64,000 bases of DNA from the NCBI GenBank assembly GCA_963924555.1, contig OZ004598.1:5492858-5556857 (forward strand), in the 5' to 3' direction. Of this stretch, positions 14,449 through 26,022 are shown one piece after another. Numbering within the stretch: the stretch's first letter is position 1; every line of letters begins with the position of its first letter. The notes beneath the pieces were generated by a model. That model was not told the origin of the DNA and ran no database searches. It saw nothing but the letters and a program-made list of their open reading frames with translations. The position numbers and the translations under genes were made by a program. The DNA comes from Crambe crambe. Taxonomy: Eukaryota; Porifera; Demospongiae; Poecilosclerida; Crambeidae.

Positions 14449-15680
14449 TTACTTTCTATCTGGTGACTTTGGAATGAAGACATCTGCAAAGACATACAAA
14501 GCTTGCTTCATGCTTTCAATAGCTTTCTTAAGTTCCAGAATGGCCTCATTCAGTTCCTCCTTAGTTCTACGATGTATCAAGATTTCTTTTTCCATAATCT
14601 TGTTTTGGATAGCCTTAGTCCTGATGCTTCTTTTTGTGGTGGATAAGCACACCTACATATGATTGTAGCTATGCATGAAAGAATAAAATCAGGAGACACC
14701 TCCACCTTACCTCAAAAGCATTGGCTTCAAGATCAAGACTTACATCCACAATGCGTTGTTCATAATTTTCCTTTTCTTTCAAGATTTGTGACTTCAAGAC
14801 TTCCAACTCCTCTAGCTGGACAGCACGCTGGTCCTCAAGGTTCTCTTTCAATTGTTCTATGGAGATAACCCTGACTGGAAACTCCTTATCTTTATAGTGT
14901 CTCAACATTTGCAACTGCCTGATGCTTTTTTGGAGAACGTCGTCTGATTTTGCCACATCTGTGCGTAACTTCTCAATGTCCTTATGTAGATTTCTCCTGT
15001 ATTTCTCTAATTCCTCCTCTGCTTCAGCTATTACTGTATTAGATTTCTCTTGCAGCCCTGACATGGCACTCTATCATTATACATAATCCTCTCTGCAGTA
15101 TTGGTTTTATAATTACAAGGACTCACTTACCTTGAAATGCTGGTATTTCTCCAGCATTATATCAGTGGATGTTTGCTGCAAAGGTGAATAGCCAATCATA
15201 AGATTTGCACTAGATTATTAGCTATTAAACTTACAGTTTTTGCCTCAATATCCATGATAGCACTGACCATAGAAATGTTATCAACCAGCAAATCTCGCAC
15301 ATACTTGTGGTACACATTTCGTGAAGTTTTCTTTGCATCCACTTCACTCTGTTGTCCCCAATATTTTAATTACATTGAGTTATTTATTTAAAGACTAGTA
15401 TTTTAGCTACTACCCTAAGGAGACGGATTTCAGCTGTCTCTGTAGTTCCTTTCCTGGATGCTTTCGTCTTGGATTTGGGTCGCTGAGTTGTAAAATCTAG
15501 CTCGAGGCCAGCTTGCCCAGTGCCCTCGACCTTGGAGACCTTCAGGCGAAGAGTAGGCTTCTGAGATTTTCTTACAACCTTCCTCTCCCACGGTGAGTAG
15601 TCACAAAATGGAATGAGGGGGTGCACATGGTTACTATCGCCATCATCAGAACCCGGCACCGAAGGCAGCTTCACAGCCAT
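14449..15680 (-). CDS. Coiled-coil protein, probably C20orf96/DUF4618-like
   Basis: About five exons on the minus strand start at 15680 (MAVKLPSVPGSDDGDSN) and end at 14449. The N-terminal part is basic and Pro-containing. From about 15350 onward nearly the whole product is heptad-rich coiled coil (EKYRRNLHKDIEKLRTDVAK, then the stretch around KENYEQRIVDV). The block LRHYKDKEFPVRVISIEQL resembles the YKD-x-E-[FY]-P-V signature I associate with the DUF4618 family (human C20orf96), whose role is unknown. That match is from memory of the motif, so the family call is tentative, but the gene itself is well supported by frame and splice sites. The tail ends SPDRK. Confidence 0.6.
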
Positions 15681-15768
15681 CTTCTTGTTTCTGTCGTCAT
15701 TGGTTACAAACTAGCTCCACCCACTAGATAATCGCGGCGAGCCACGCCCCCCTTTTTCTTTCAAAAGG

Positions 15769-15776
15769 CACGTGAC
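15769..15776. promoter_or_regulatory. CACGTGAC E-box upstream of the coiled-coil gene
   Basis: CACGTGAC lies 89 bp upstream of the start codon at 15680. It is the same E-box core seen in the NDUFS6 and PLC-gamma/RPL14 divergent promoters. Confidence 0.4.
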
Positions 15777-15791
15777 ACATAAACTGCCGAC

Positions 15792-16294
15792 CAAAATCTT
15801 TAGTCTGGCGTCGCTAGCCCAGCTTTTCTTCTTTTTTGGGGGGGACGGGGAAGAAAAGTGGTCTGGGAGCTCTAGCATAAACTACTTGTGACGCCCGCGC
15901 GCTCTCTCAAAAATAATTTAAATTGCAATATACATGCGTGTTGAATAATTTTCCGAAGCCAGTAGGTAGAATTGCGAACACATCGCCCTTGAAAATCGCT
16001 GATACAACTTTCAGCCGTTCAGGCTTCAGGCCAGGTATTCCTAGCTCTTTAAACGCAGTTCTTGGTTACTCTCCATAGCTCTAGCTCTGCCAACCTGGAA
16101 TAAATAGTGGGTGTGTCTCGCCAACATTAATACTACTTCACGTGACTGAATAGAGCAATCTGATTGGGACGCAGCTATAGCTGCGCGCGCGGGCGACACA
16201 AGTAGTTGATGCTAGAGCCACCAGACCACTTTTCTTCCCCGTCCCCCCAAAAAAGAAGAAAAGCTGGGCTGGCGACGCCAGACTACAAAATCTT
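15792..16294. mobile_element. Mutator-like MITE with 9-bp target duplication
   Basis: The element proper is 15801-16285 (485 bp). It starts TAGTCTGGCGTCG and ends with the reverse complement. The two terminal inverted repeats (15801-15902 and 16184-16285) align over about 102 bp with only a handful of differences, including the shared block AGCTTTTCTTCTTTTTTGGG. The flanking bases are identical 9-mers, CAAAATCTT at 15792-15800 and 16286-16294, a perfect target-site duplication. Long inverted repeats plus 9-bp duplications are hallmarks of Mutator-like elements. No transposase is present, so it is non-autonomous. It sits between the divergent starts of the coiled-coil gene and VPS35, ending about 100 bp before the VPS35 ATG. 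Confidence 0.88.
15910..16065 (-). pseudogene. RecQ-type helicase fragment inside the MITE
   Basis: Read on the minus strand, about 52 codons between two stops contain GLKPERLKVVSAI followed by GDVFAILPTGFGK. That is the motif 0 to Walker A region of RecQ-type superfamily 2 helicases (typical pattern LKPEQ...GxDVFAxLPTGFGKS). The Ser normally following GK is replaced by Leu and similarity is lost just beyond, so the fragment is broken. There is no start codon context and no further helicase motif. It is either a captured host gene piece (Pack-MULE style) or a remnant of a longer parent element's own helicase gene. Confidence 0.65.
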
Positions 16295-16391
16295 GTGTCT
16301 ATCTTCTTCAGGCCATTCCAGGGCGTCTTATTGACTGCAAAACAGAACGTATTTTGTTCACAAATCGTTAGTCTCACTGCTCTTCTAGACA

Positions 16392-19300
16392 ATGGTGAGT
16401 TTAAGCGCATAGTATTGAGGGAATATAGCTGTTACTAGCCCTTCTGTTGGCTACATGTAGTCCAAGGGAGCAGTGAACGCAGGTCCAGTTCCCGAAGACC
16501 AGGACAGGCTACTCAATGAAGCCAAGAACCATGTTGATAAGAGTGCCTTTGACATGAAGTCTTGCCTGGTACATATCCACACCCACTTTTCACTATGAAC
16601 CCTTATCATGTTACAGTTTTGAACTTTGAACTCCTCCTACAGGACAATGATCAGTTGATGGATGCTCTGAAGCATGCTTCCACCATGTTGGGAGAGTTGC
16701 GTACGTCTCTCCTGTCTCCAAAGAGCTATTACGATCTCTGTATCCATCACAACCCACAAAGGGTCCTGTAAAACACTTGAAACAATCACTGTTCCTTGAC
16801 TTAATTTAATTTACCAGACATGCATATTAGTGATCAATTGCAGCATCTGCAGCAGTACCTCCTGGAAGAGTTTGAGCGGGGCAAGAAACTCACTGATCTC
16901 TATGAGTTGGTTCAGTATGCTGGAAACATCATTCCCAGGCTGTAAGTTGGTATTACTCAGGGGATAGAATTCATGATATTAATTGAATAGTTAATAGAAA
17001 CTTCCCCTTTATAGGTACTTGCTGGTGACAGTGGGGATGGTGTACATCAAGGCCAAGGAAGGGTCTCGCAAGGACATCTTGCGTGACTTGGTGGAAATGT
17101 GTCGAGGAGTGCAACATCCACTCAGAGGTCTATTCCTACGTAACTACTTGCTCCAGTGCACTAGAAATTTCCTTCCTGATGTCCAATCAAAGTGAGTCAA
17201 GTCCTTACAAGAGAGAGAGAGAGAGAGGTGTTAATTAATTCAAGGGAGCTAAGAGTTATTTTTGCTTAGTAAAGCAATCAATGTTGTGTTAGTGAAGTTG
17301 TACCATTATATGCATGGAGTAAAGATTATCCAGTCATTTTACCAATATTTGCATGAATTTTCTACAGTCCAGATGAGAGAGATGGTGCTGTGGCTGATTC
17401 TATAGACTTCATCTTGCAGAACTTTGCAGAGATGAACAAGCTGTGGGTGCGGATGCAACATCAAGGTCATACCCGTGAGAAGGAGCGTCGTGAGAAGGAG
17501 CGCATGGAACTACGGATCTTGGTGGGCACTAACCTGGTCCGTCTCTCCCAACTGGAGTCTGTGGATGCTATGCTCTACCAGAAAGAAGTCTTGCCAAATG
17601 TACTGGAGCAAGTGACAAAGTGCCGTGACTCCATTGCCCAGGAGTACTTAATGGAGTGTGTTATCCAGGTAAATCCCTTATCTCTCATGTCCTCACATTG
17701 CTTATCATGGCTGTTGTCTAATACATCATTACACTGTGATACACAATATTTTAATTGGCTTTTGACCCTCGATGAGAGCTTTGTTGATGTGTGTGTCTCG
17801 TCTTTGTTATGCGTATGCTGTTGTGTGTTGACATCATAGTTATTAATGCTATTTCAATTCTCAGTGCAATACTAACAGAAGTTCTTGTTCACCTGCACAC
17901 ATTTTGAATATTGACATAATACTGAGCAGTGTATATTGATTTTCGTATTATTTTTATCCATCCACTATAGGTCTTTCCAGATGAATTTCACCTGCAGACG
18001 TTGAATTCGTTCCTGCAGTCTTGTGCTGGTCTCTTGGAGACTGTCAACGTTAAGAGTATCATCATCGCATTGATAGATCGTTTGGCCACCTTTGCTCATA
18101 GGGGAGACTCAGGAGGAATCCCCAGTGACATCAAACTCTTTGATATCTTCTCCCAAGAAGTCTCTGGTGTTATTCAGGTCTGTATCTACACACTCAAGCT
18201 CTATAAACATTATCATATATAATGATGTGCATTATTTAGAATCGTCCTGATATGCTCCTTGATGATGTGGTATCTCTGTATACCTCGTTGATGAACCTTG
18301 CCCTCAAGTGCTACCCAGACCGGATCGACTACGTGGACAAGTCATTGGAATGCATTTCAACCATCTTCAGAAAACGAGATGCTTTTCCGTAAGTGCTAAG
18401 ACTATTCTTATCTTATGACAGTCAGTGATCATGTGACTGGACTTTGATCATGTGACTAGACTTTGACTTTATGTTGTAGTGTGAACAGCAATATGAGTGC
18501 CCACAGAGAACTGATTCGTCTCATGAAGGTTCCAATCGACTCATTTGAAGATCCCCTGACAATCTTGAAGCTGACACATGTCACTGAAGTCTATGACATG
18601 TTTGACTACTTGGGGAGAAAAGCACTTGCATGCCACCTTGTCCAGGCCATTGTCAACAAAGTGGCATACATCACTTCAGCAGATGAGGTCAGTTTGCCAC
18701 TATTTGCCTCCTGTTCTTAATATGAAAAACAAAAATTTTTTTCATTTGTAGGTGGAAGACTTGTTCAAGCTGTTATCTCCCCTGGTCAAAGACCAACCTG
18801 ACCAACCACAGGGAGAGGTTTGTGATATAACTAGAATGGATGGGCTAGGGTAAAGGGTTAACAATGAGAATGCATTGAGGGTGAATTGTATTCTGTTAGG
18901 TTGATCCTGAGGACTTTACAGAGGACCAGTGGCTGATGGGCCGCCTTGTACAACTGTTCAAAGCTGACCACAATGACCAGCAGTATATGGTGAGTCAGTG
19001 AGTTGGTAAAGGGTCACTTCATAGAGTTACACATTTTAGATTTTGAATGCTGCTCGTAAACACTATGGGAATGGAGGCAGTGCCCGCATCCCTCACACAC
19101 TCCCTGCTCTTGTCTTTGCTGCTTACAAACTGGTCTTGAGTTACAAGGCCAATCAGAGTGAGGTAAATCACCAAACCCCTGAAATAATCAGATCATTAGT
19201 ATCTCATCAAATATTCCTATTGGTTGTCAAGGATGAAAAATGGTTGAAGAAGGCAGAACGAATCTTCCAGTTCACTCTACAAACCGTCAATGCTTTGGCC

Positions 19301-20094
19301 AAGGAAGTACCAGTGGTGGCTCTGAAGTTGTTTTTACAAGGTGCACTCACTGCAGACCAAGTGGGAAACGAAACTATCACTTACGAGTTCTTCAGTCAGG
19401 TGGGTGTGGCAGTTTGGAAGGGGATGTGGTCTTATGCAGGGAATTTTGTGTTGTTAGGCTTACAGTTTATATGAAGAGGAGGTAAGTGACTCTCGGGAAC
19501 AGTCAGCTGCCATTACCCTGATTATCGGCACCTTTGAACGCCTGACCTGCCTTGGGGAGGAGAACCACGAGACACTTCGTGCCAATTGTGCTGTCACTTC
19601 CGCACGCCTCATCAAAAAGCCTGACCAAGCACGCTCAGTTGCACTCTGTGCTCATCTCTTCTGGTCCAGCCATTTTACCAACTCTGAAGGGGATGTTACT
19701 TCTGTAAGCAACTAAACCTCTACTGCATGACCATAAATTTATTATTGATTGCAGTTTCAAGACCCTAAGCGTGTGGTGGAGTGTATGAAGAAATGTGGTC
19801 GGATCTCAAACCAGTGCATGGAGAAGAGTGTCCAAATACAGCTTCTGGTTGAGCTACTCAACACTTATGCACTCTTCTTCGAAAAAGGAAACACGGAGGT
19901 ACATGTTCTAAAAAGGGCTGGTCCCACTGTTTACTGACCTTTGAACTCTATTGCAGATCAAGACTAATAGTCTGAAACAACTTGTGGAGAAAATTCGTGA
20001 GGACATTGACAGTGTTGAGGAAGAGTCTATCAAACAGCACTTTGAGAACACTATTGAGCACCTGAAGAAGACAGTGACAGAGCTGGACATCTGA
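16392..20094 (+). CDS. VPS35: Vacuolar protein sorting 35, retromer core subunit
   Basis: VPS35 is the alpha-solenoid scaffold of the retromer complex (with VPS26 and VPS29) on endosomes, recycling cargo to the Golgi and plasma membrane. The first coding exon is just ATG (16392-16394) followed by GTGAGT; exon 2 starts [20 protein letters not shown]. Further exons read in frame with the family, including the VPS26-binding N-terminal region with [20 protein letters not shown] and [20 protein letters not shown] (the conserved PRLYLL region overlaps an exon junction). The C-terminal helical repeats bind VPS29 and end in [11 protein letters not shown]. Estimated length is about 790 residues, matching the usual 796. 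About 15 introns are present, most below 120 nt. Its promoter contains the Mutator-like MITE. Confidence 0.95.
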
Positions 20095-20509
20095 GACAGC
20101 TCTTTCTTTCTCTAGGCAACTTTGTCCACACTTTTCTCCAACCACCTCACCTTTACATATCTCACTTTGTATACGTGTGGAGTGTCCACTCCTTAATATA
20201 GTGCAGGTCTAACTTCTCATGAAATTTATTGTTTTATTGTGTGTATCGTTTGCTGATAATATTATATTTTTCTCCACACTTTTATGATTTTTTTTTTTTC
20301 CTGAAAAAAAAAAATTGAGGGATGTGTTATCAGCTTGAAAGTATGCTGGATTTATTGTGTTTAAGTTTTGACTAGTGATCATGTCAGAATGTGACAGAAT
20401 AACAAGTGGTCCCAATAATTATATGCTAATATAATCATTCTACCCAAAGCTGCAGCAGGTTGATTTGGTGCAATTCAGCAATAAAATGTTGGATATGTAT
20501 GATTGGCAT

Positions 20510-20570
20510 CTGATGAAATCAGTTTTTCATAGTTGGGTTAATCCCAATGATTAAACTGTGATTTCATCAG
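20510..20570. repeat. Small foldback abutting the duplication breakpoint
   Basis: CTGATGAAATCA at 20510-20521 pairs with TGATTTCATCAG at 20559-20570, with an inner palindrome TTGGGTTAATCCCAA. Its right end touches the first base of the duplicated VPS35 segment at 20571. Confidence 0.65.
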
Positions 20571-20818
20571 ACAGTGACAGAGCTGGACATCTTGAGACAG
20601 CTCTTCTCTGGGCAACTTTGCCCACACTTTTCTCCACTGTCCAACCACCTCACCCTCACTTTGTATGCGTGTGGAGTGTCCACTCCTTAATATTATAATG
20701 TGCAGGTCTTGAAATTTATTGTTGTGTGTATCGTTATGATTTTTCTTCCATTATTGCACACTTTTCATTTTTTTTCTGAAAAAAAAATTGTTATCAGCTT
20801 GGAAGTATGCTGGATGTA
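20571..20818 (+). repeat. Partial duplicate of the VPS35 3' end
   Basis: This stretch repeats, with small indels, the last VPS35 codons and 3' untranslated region (source about 20071-20353). It begins ACAGTGACAGAGCTGGACAT as in the source and continues through the GCAACTTTG, CACACTTTTCTCCA, CCACCTCACC, GTGTGGAGTGTCCACTCC and TATCAGCTTG-GAAGTATGCTGG blocks. One extra T changes the old stop (ATCTGA to ATCTTGA). The right end overlaps the TBC1D20 stop codon. Confidence 0.85.
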
Positions 20819-22527
20819 TGTGGAATTAAATTTCTTAGCTTGGCGATGTACAAGTAAATGGCCATCGCTATGAGGACTGGTCCTGCTACTGAGAGTATAG
20901 CAGCCACTGTTGTTCTCCTTGGGGCCTTGTCTGTCAGCCATGCCCACCAGGTGGGTGGGGTCCTCCAAGAAGGAGGAGGAGGTGGTGGTTCGTGTTTGAG
21001 GATGTGATCTGGTCGCTGTGTCTTGGTTGCTTTGACAAACATGGGATAAGTCTTGATCAGAGAACTAGAGTATTGAAAATCATTTGTATACTTGTAATAA
21101 CATTAATTTTTGTGGTGTACCTTGAGTATAGTTTGTTACTGGCTTTCTTGACTACATATTCTGGTGGATGTTTCTGGTAGAGTTTTTGAGCTAGGACAAT
21201 TATCTGTTCATATTTGAGGTCGGGTGGAAGTTTGGAGAGGAGACCGTGAACAGCACTCATCTCACACTCCACTTCAAAAACTTCGGCTCGTCGAGTCAGA
21301 ATGATCTACTTGGAATACGTGAAGGAGGTGAAGGAGATTGTGTGAAAATGGCTTACCGCTACAGCAATGTACACAGGTAAAAGTGGATGGGCTGCTAGGA
21401 AAATATCAGCCAAACGACAATCATCATTGGAGGATTGGGTCACATGACCATACCACGTGATCAACCAACTCAAACTAAAGAAGTATTGGCATTCTGACCT
21501 ATTAAATACATTATCATAAACAAGTGACAACCTGATGTATGTATATAACTCACCTTGTTATAAATTGCTCTAATTGAGGGTCCTCCAGAGCTAGCAAAGG
21601 ACTCAGAGAACCTATTATAACCTTCGTGCGGTTCATATTCACATCAAGAAAGTCCCTGCATAGTCAACATACATCATACCTTATGTGATGATCACCCCAT
21701 TTCTATGTACAGCAGTCCCCATATGCAGAGTACCCACATCACCTTATGTGTAGTATCCACACACCTTATACCTGTCACCAGTACCCCTATATGGAATACC
21801 ACAAGCGTACAATGGTACCATTTTGAAAATAAACCAGATGTTCAATACCCCCTTATTGAGAATCTTATATTAATTGCACACTCTATCATGTGACCAGCAC
21901 AGACCTAATGTGACAGTGTACCAAAACGTTCATGATGGCATACGCTATCTCTTCCCCAGTTTGCAGGAGGAAGGTGAGCACTACGTCATGGAGACCTTGA
22001 TAGTAATGCAACTGAGGATCCTCTGCTAATAGACGTAGGATGATCCGTTCCAACTGATTCTGTGTTCTCTTCCTCTGCTCTTCACTGAACTCTACCAAAC
22101 CAAGCAACTGTTCAATAATGTCCCTCTGAGATTTCTTTTAGTTTTAGTTTACCAGGGGGAATTCTTTTGCCACACCGGTTGACATCCAGCAAGACTTGGG
22201 CTTTCTCTTTGTGAGCATTGAGAGGTGGGCCATTGTAAGGATATATATAGAACACATTCACCCCCAATAATTTAGGCCACGCCTTCTTCCTAATGTGCTG
22301 ATTCAGCAGACCACCATAGGAGAAGCAGAGTTCCTTTAGAGTTGAGAGGTCAACGGGGTCACAGGCAAGGGCCTGCTCAATCTTGCGTTCTTTCTCTCTC
22401 TGCCAATGTAGATCTATGGAAGCATTATTATAGGGTCACCTTGAAAGAATTCCCTAGCACCCTCACTTTTGCGAGCTCTTAAAACCGCAACACCGCTATC
22501 TGGAGACGTAGTCATTATGATCTCCAT
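20794..22527 (-). CDS. TBC1D20: TBC1 domain family member 20, Rab GTPase-activating protein
   Basis: TBC1D20 is an ER/Golgi-anchored GAP for Rab1/Rab18. The minus-strand start at 22527 (MEIIMTTSPDSG) is followed by REKERKIEQALACDPVDLS and SYGGLLNQHIRKKAWPKLLG, typical of this family. The catalytic dual finger is present: LLDVNRCGKRIPP carries the Arg finger region and LHYYQGLHDVVLTFLL has the YQG glutamine. Later blocks are LSWLITWYGHVTQ and AAHPLLPVYIAVA. A proline-rich linker precedes one C-terminal transmembrane helix (TTVAAILSVAGPVLIAMAIY), the usual tail anchor. The intron after RIPP was placed to continue EFSEEQRKRTQNQL. The last about seven codons and stop derive from a duplicated VPS35 3' segment read in antisense. 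Confidence 0.9.
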
Positions 22528-22930
22528 GCAATCTCCTGAATTTTCAATATTTCATATCTTCTACGTATAATTAGAAACGTATCCTCATGGTAACTGTTTG
22601 CTATAATGACATCATGATAATTATCATAAATAAAGCGCACCAAAACTTTGATATAATATTATCTGGCTTGGGGTGCACTAGGAAATGATAAGCAGAAGGA
22701 TCCAGAAGATGACACATAGGCTGAAAGGTAATTGTAGTAGTTAGCAGGAATGTTTATGGATTTCACTTTCTTCTTTTAAAGGACACAATTTCCCCCATTG
22801 AACATGAATAGCCATTGTATCAAAAACCTTGTTCCCATTGCTGTTTTGTTTACATAATCCATAATCCTCAATTCACCTGACCACCAATGATCTTATTTAC
22901 TATAGGGAGTATTTCTTGCATCATCGGGTA

Positions 22931-25866
22931 ATGAGTATGCAGGCAAGGAGGCAGGGAGCAAAGCAGAGCACAATATCCACTTCTGGAACTAGCTCAAAGG
23001 AAAATAGGGAAGAAGTGGTGCCACGTAACAATGGTTGGGAGTGCCCATGGCACCCCTTACAATATCTCGTTTGGTTCTTCATCCTATTTTGTGCACTGAA
23101 CCATTATGGTTTCCTTGGGCATTATGTGCCTGGATTATGGAGGATCCCCATTTTCCTCATTCCAGGTCTTCTCGGCATCGTTTTCCTTGTCTCGATATTT
23201 GTAGCCACTTTCATTGACCCAGCAGAGCCTAGCTTCAAGAGAAGAATGGCTGCTAAGAGTTATGGTGGTATCATCTCTCGTCCAAGGTTTAATCGTAAAA
23301 AGCACAAGCATGTAATAGAAGATAACTATTGCAACTTGTGCCAAGTTAATGTGTAAGTAATCGTTATGTGTTTAGCAAGGGTCACTCTTTTGATGTAGTA
23401 AATCAACCAGAGTAGGTTATTTGTGTTTGATGTAGAGATCACTAGACTTGGAGATTTCTAACCACATCAAAGACTCTGGAATCCATAGATTGATACAAAA
23501 GATTAGAAGCTGGTGGTGGCTGGGGTTAATGGAGCACAGAGTCATTAGTGTTTGTACTCTTGTTCATAATCATGTATGTGTCCTCGTACACATCTTTATT
23601 TTTATTTTTAGTATGTTTTTTTTTTCCCAGGAGCCGTGGAGCCAAGCACTGTCGGATATGTGATAAGTGTATCATGGATTTTGATCATCATTGCAAGTGG
23701 CTCAATAACTGCGTGGGATCTAGGAATTACAGGTGTGTGTGCTCAATAATTGCTCACAAGGCCACTCCCTGGTAGAACGGGATTGTTGAGTGTAAGGAGC
23801 TTGTTTCTTCATATTGTTATAGCTAAGATGATTAATGCAGTGGAACATGTCCATTGTAATGTAAAAAGATCCCATTAGCTGTTAAAGAAGGGATTGTATT
23901 TTCAAAAAGATTGGTGATTAATTGAACACGTGCAGGTGGTTTATGTCTACCATTTGGAGTGCTCTGGTTTTGTGTATCTTGTTCTCTTTGTTCTCTGCCT
24001 CGCTCTTCATCCTCTACTTTGCTGGCCGTGATCTCCTTCGCTTCAACTGTGATTCTCCTTCAAATATAACAGTGTGTGACCCCACCCTCCGCGTCCTAGG
24101 GGGGACCATCCCTGATCCTCTCTTCCCTGTCTTCAGTGCCATATTCGGTGCTGCCTCTCTGATTGGCATTGGCCTCTTGGGACATCTTGCTCTCTTCCAC
24201 GTCTATCTCAGTAAGAGATCTACCTGGCTGGCACAGGACTTCACACCATTTTTGGATTTTCATAGAAATGAAAGGGCTGACTACATTAGAATACTTAACA
24301 CTTGACCCCGTGAAAAGAACTGAGTATACAAAGAAGAAGTCATCAGGTGGTAGTTGCCCATGCTGTAATCTTGCTGACCTTGTTGTGTGTAAGGTACATT
24401 ATTATTGCTATGACCTTGGCAATGTTTTAATTTCATTGGCTTTTCAGACAAATAAAGTGGTCCCTGTTGATACTGAGCCCTCAGTAGAACCTTTAGTAGA
24501 ACCTTCAGTTGATCCCTCGGAGGGTAAGGGTTTCCCTAATCCTGGACATCTCTCTGATGCTCCATCAGACCTGTCTATAAACTCAGCCGGACTAAATACC
24601 TTTGGTCGGACACCTCCACCACCTCCAGTGAGTGAGACCTATAAGCGTTCTCAGGTCATTGTCTCCTTCCCTCCCTCCTTCCCTCCCTCTTCCCTCCCTC
24701 TTTCTCAGGTGATTGAATTGCAGCGTGCTGATTCTGAGGAAAATTTTCGTGACAATAGGACAGATGAGCAGAAGCTTGGTGGCTCCTTCAGTGGGGAGAA
24801 GGCACGGCAGATGGATTCTGATGAGGAAGAGGAGAGTGGTGGGAAAACCATTGTTTTAGTCAGTGCAATAATTGAGCCAGTTCCTCTTACTGATGGCTGT
24901 GTGGATAAGGTGCATTTCTAAATTGGTCAATGAGTAACTCTTTTATATAATGGCATGCTGTAGGAAGACCTGCCTCGTTCATCTTCATGTGTTGCTGGAG
25001 CTCAGACCTGTCAGGAAGTGGATGGAAACTCTTCTGTTTCTGATCTTGTCAATGGAGGAATTGACTTACCTACACCAGATAGGAACAGTCCCATGACATC
25101 AGAATCTGCTCAACTGGTTGACCGAGCTACTTCTCCTATTCTAATGCAGCCCACAGAAATGAGCCCCTCCTCTCACAATGCCACACCTCCCTGCAGTCCC
25201 TCCCCTCCCACACCTCCTCCTGATGCTCTACAGGAAATGCCCATTCCCTTGGCAAGACATGGTGCAGGGCCCCTCCCACCCATAGGCACGATGGAGCAGA
25301 GTTCTCTTTATGGAAGTGGTGCATTGAGTAGAGCTCGTAGTGTCACTCCTCTTGGCATCACCGCTGAGAGTCCCGTCAACATCAACCTCCTGCAAAAACG
25401 AGTCTCTTTCCAAAATCTGAACCAAAATGATGGGGAAGAGGAGGAGTCTAGTAGGAGGACACCTCAACCCCGCCCACTTCCTCCAATTGGGTCCACTCCA
25501 TCTCATCAGCATGTTGATGATTTCCCTGGACAGAGAAGCAGACGCCTTCCTCCTCTTCATGGACAGTCATCAGACGCCCTCTCCCTGTACTCTGCCTCCT
25601 CACAATCCCAACTCTTCTCTCAACTGGGCTCCACCAATTCCCTCCCTCTCCCAGACCCCCGCTACTCCAGTAGTAACACCCTCACCCAAGCTCTCCCTCG
25701 ACAAGCTGGCAGGAAAAAGAAACAAGCCAAAAGACACTCAGTTGCGTCTGATGTTGGCCACAGGAATGTCAAGTCTACATCTCCACCACCACATCACAGG
25801 ACTACATCTCCACCGCAACTGACCCAGGACACTCTCCCATCCTCTAGTCCACTTTCAGAATGTTAA
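22931..25866 (+). CDS. ZDHHC1: Palmitoyltransferase of the ZDHHC1/11 type
   Basis: A membrane S-acyltransferase. The ATG at 22931 ([12 protein letters not shown]) precedes [12 protein letters not shown] and two transmembrane helices ([15 protein letters not shown] and [19 protein letters not shown]). The DHHC cysteine-rich domain reads [20 protein letters not shown], then [11 protein letters not shown], with the catalytic DHHC intact. Two more helices follow (about 23945-24010 and 24125-24210). A short intron (24211 to about 24267) joins FHVYL to [11 protein letters not shown], matching the TTxEY block of the family. The C-terminal tail is long (about 450 residues), rich in Pro, Ser and acidic residues, and ends SSPLSEC at 25866. 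ZDHHC1 is the best match by the [12 protein letters not shown] and TTxEY segments; mammalian ZDHHC1 acts at the ER/endosome and has a role in STING signalling, which cannot be assumed here. The start shares a 403-bp divergent promoter with TBC1D20. Confidence 0.85.
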
Positions 25867-26022
25867 TTATTTATTTATGTGCAGGTATTAAAATTTTGAC
25901 GCAATTCTTTTGCGCATAGGTAATGCCTTTTTCTGCGCATGGTGTAGAAATGAAATAAAATACTTTGCTTTTGCTTATTTTGCTGAAAAGTTGATTGAAT
26001 CAGACAATAGCTGGGTATAGCC

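Noticed and set aside
24664..24710. CCTT-rich run before CTTTCTCAG in the ZDHHC1 tail, considered as an intron
   Set aside because: The upstream sequence lacks a good donor (GTCATT) and the frame is open throughout, so it could be coding; left undecided and not used as a polypyrimidine example.
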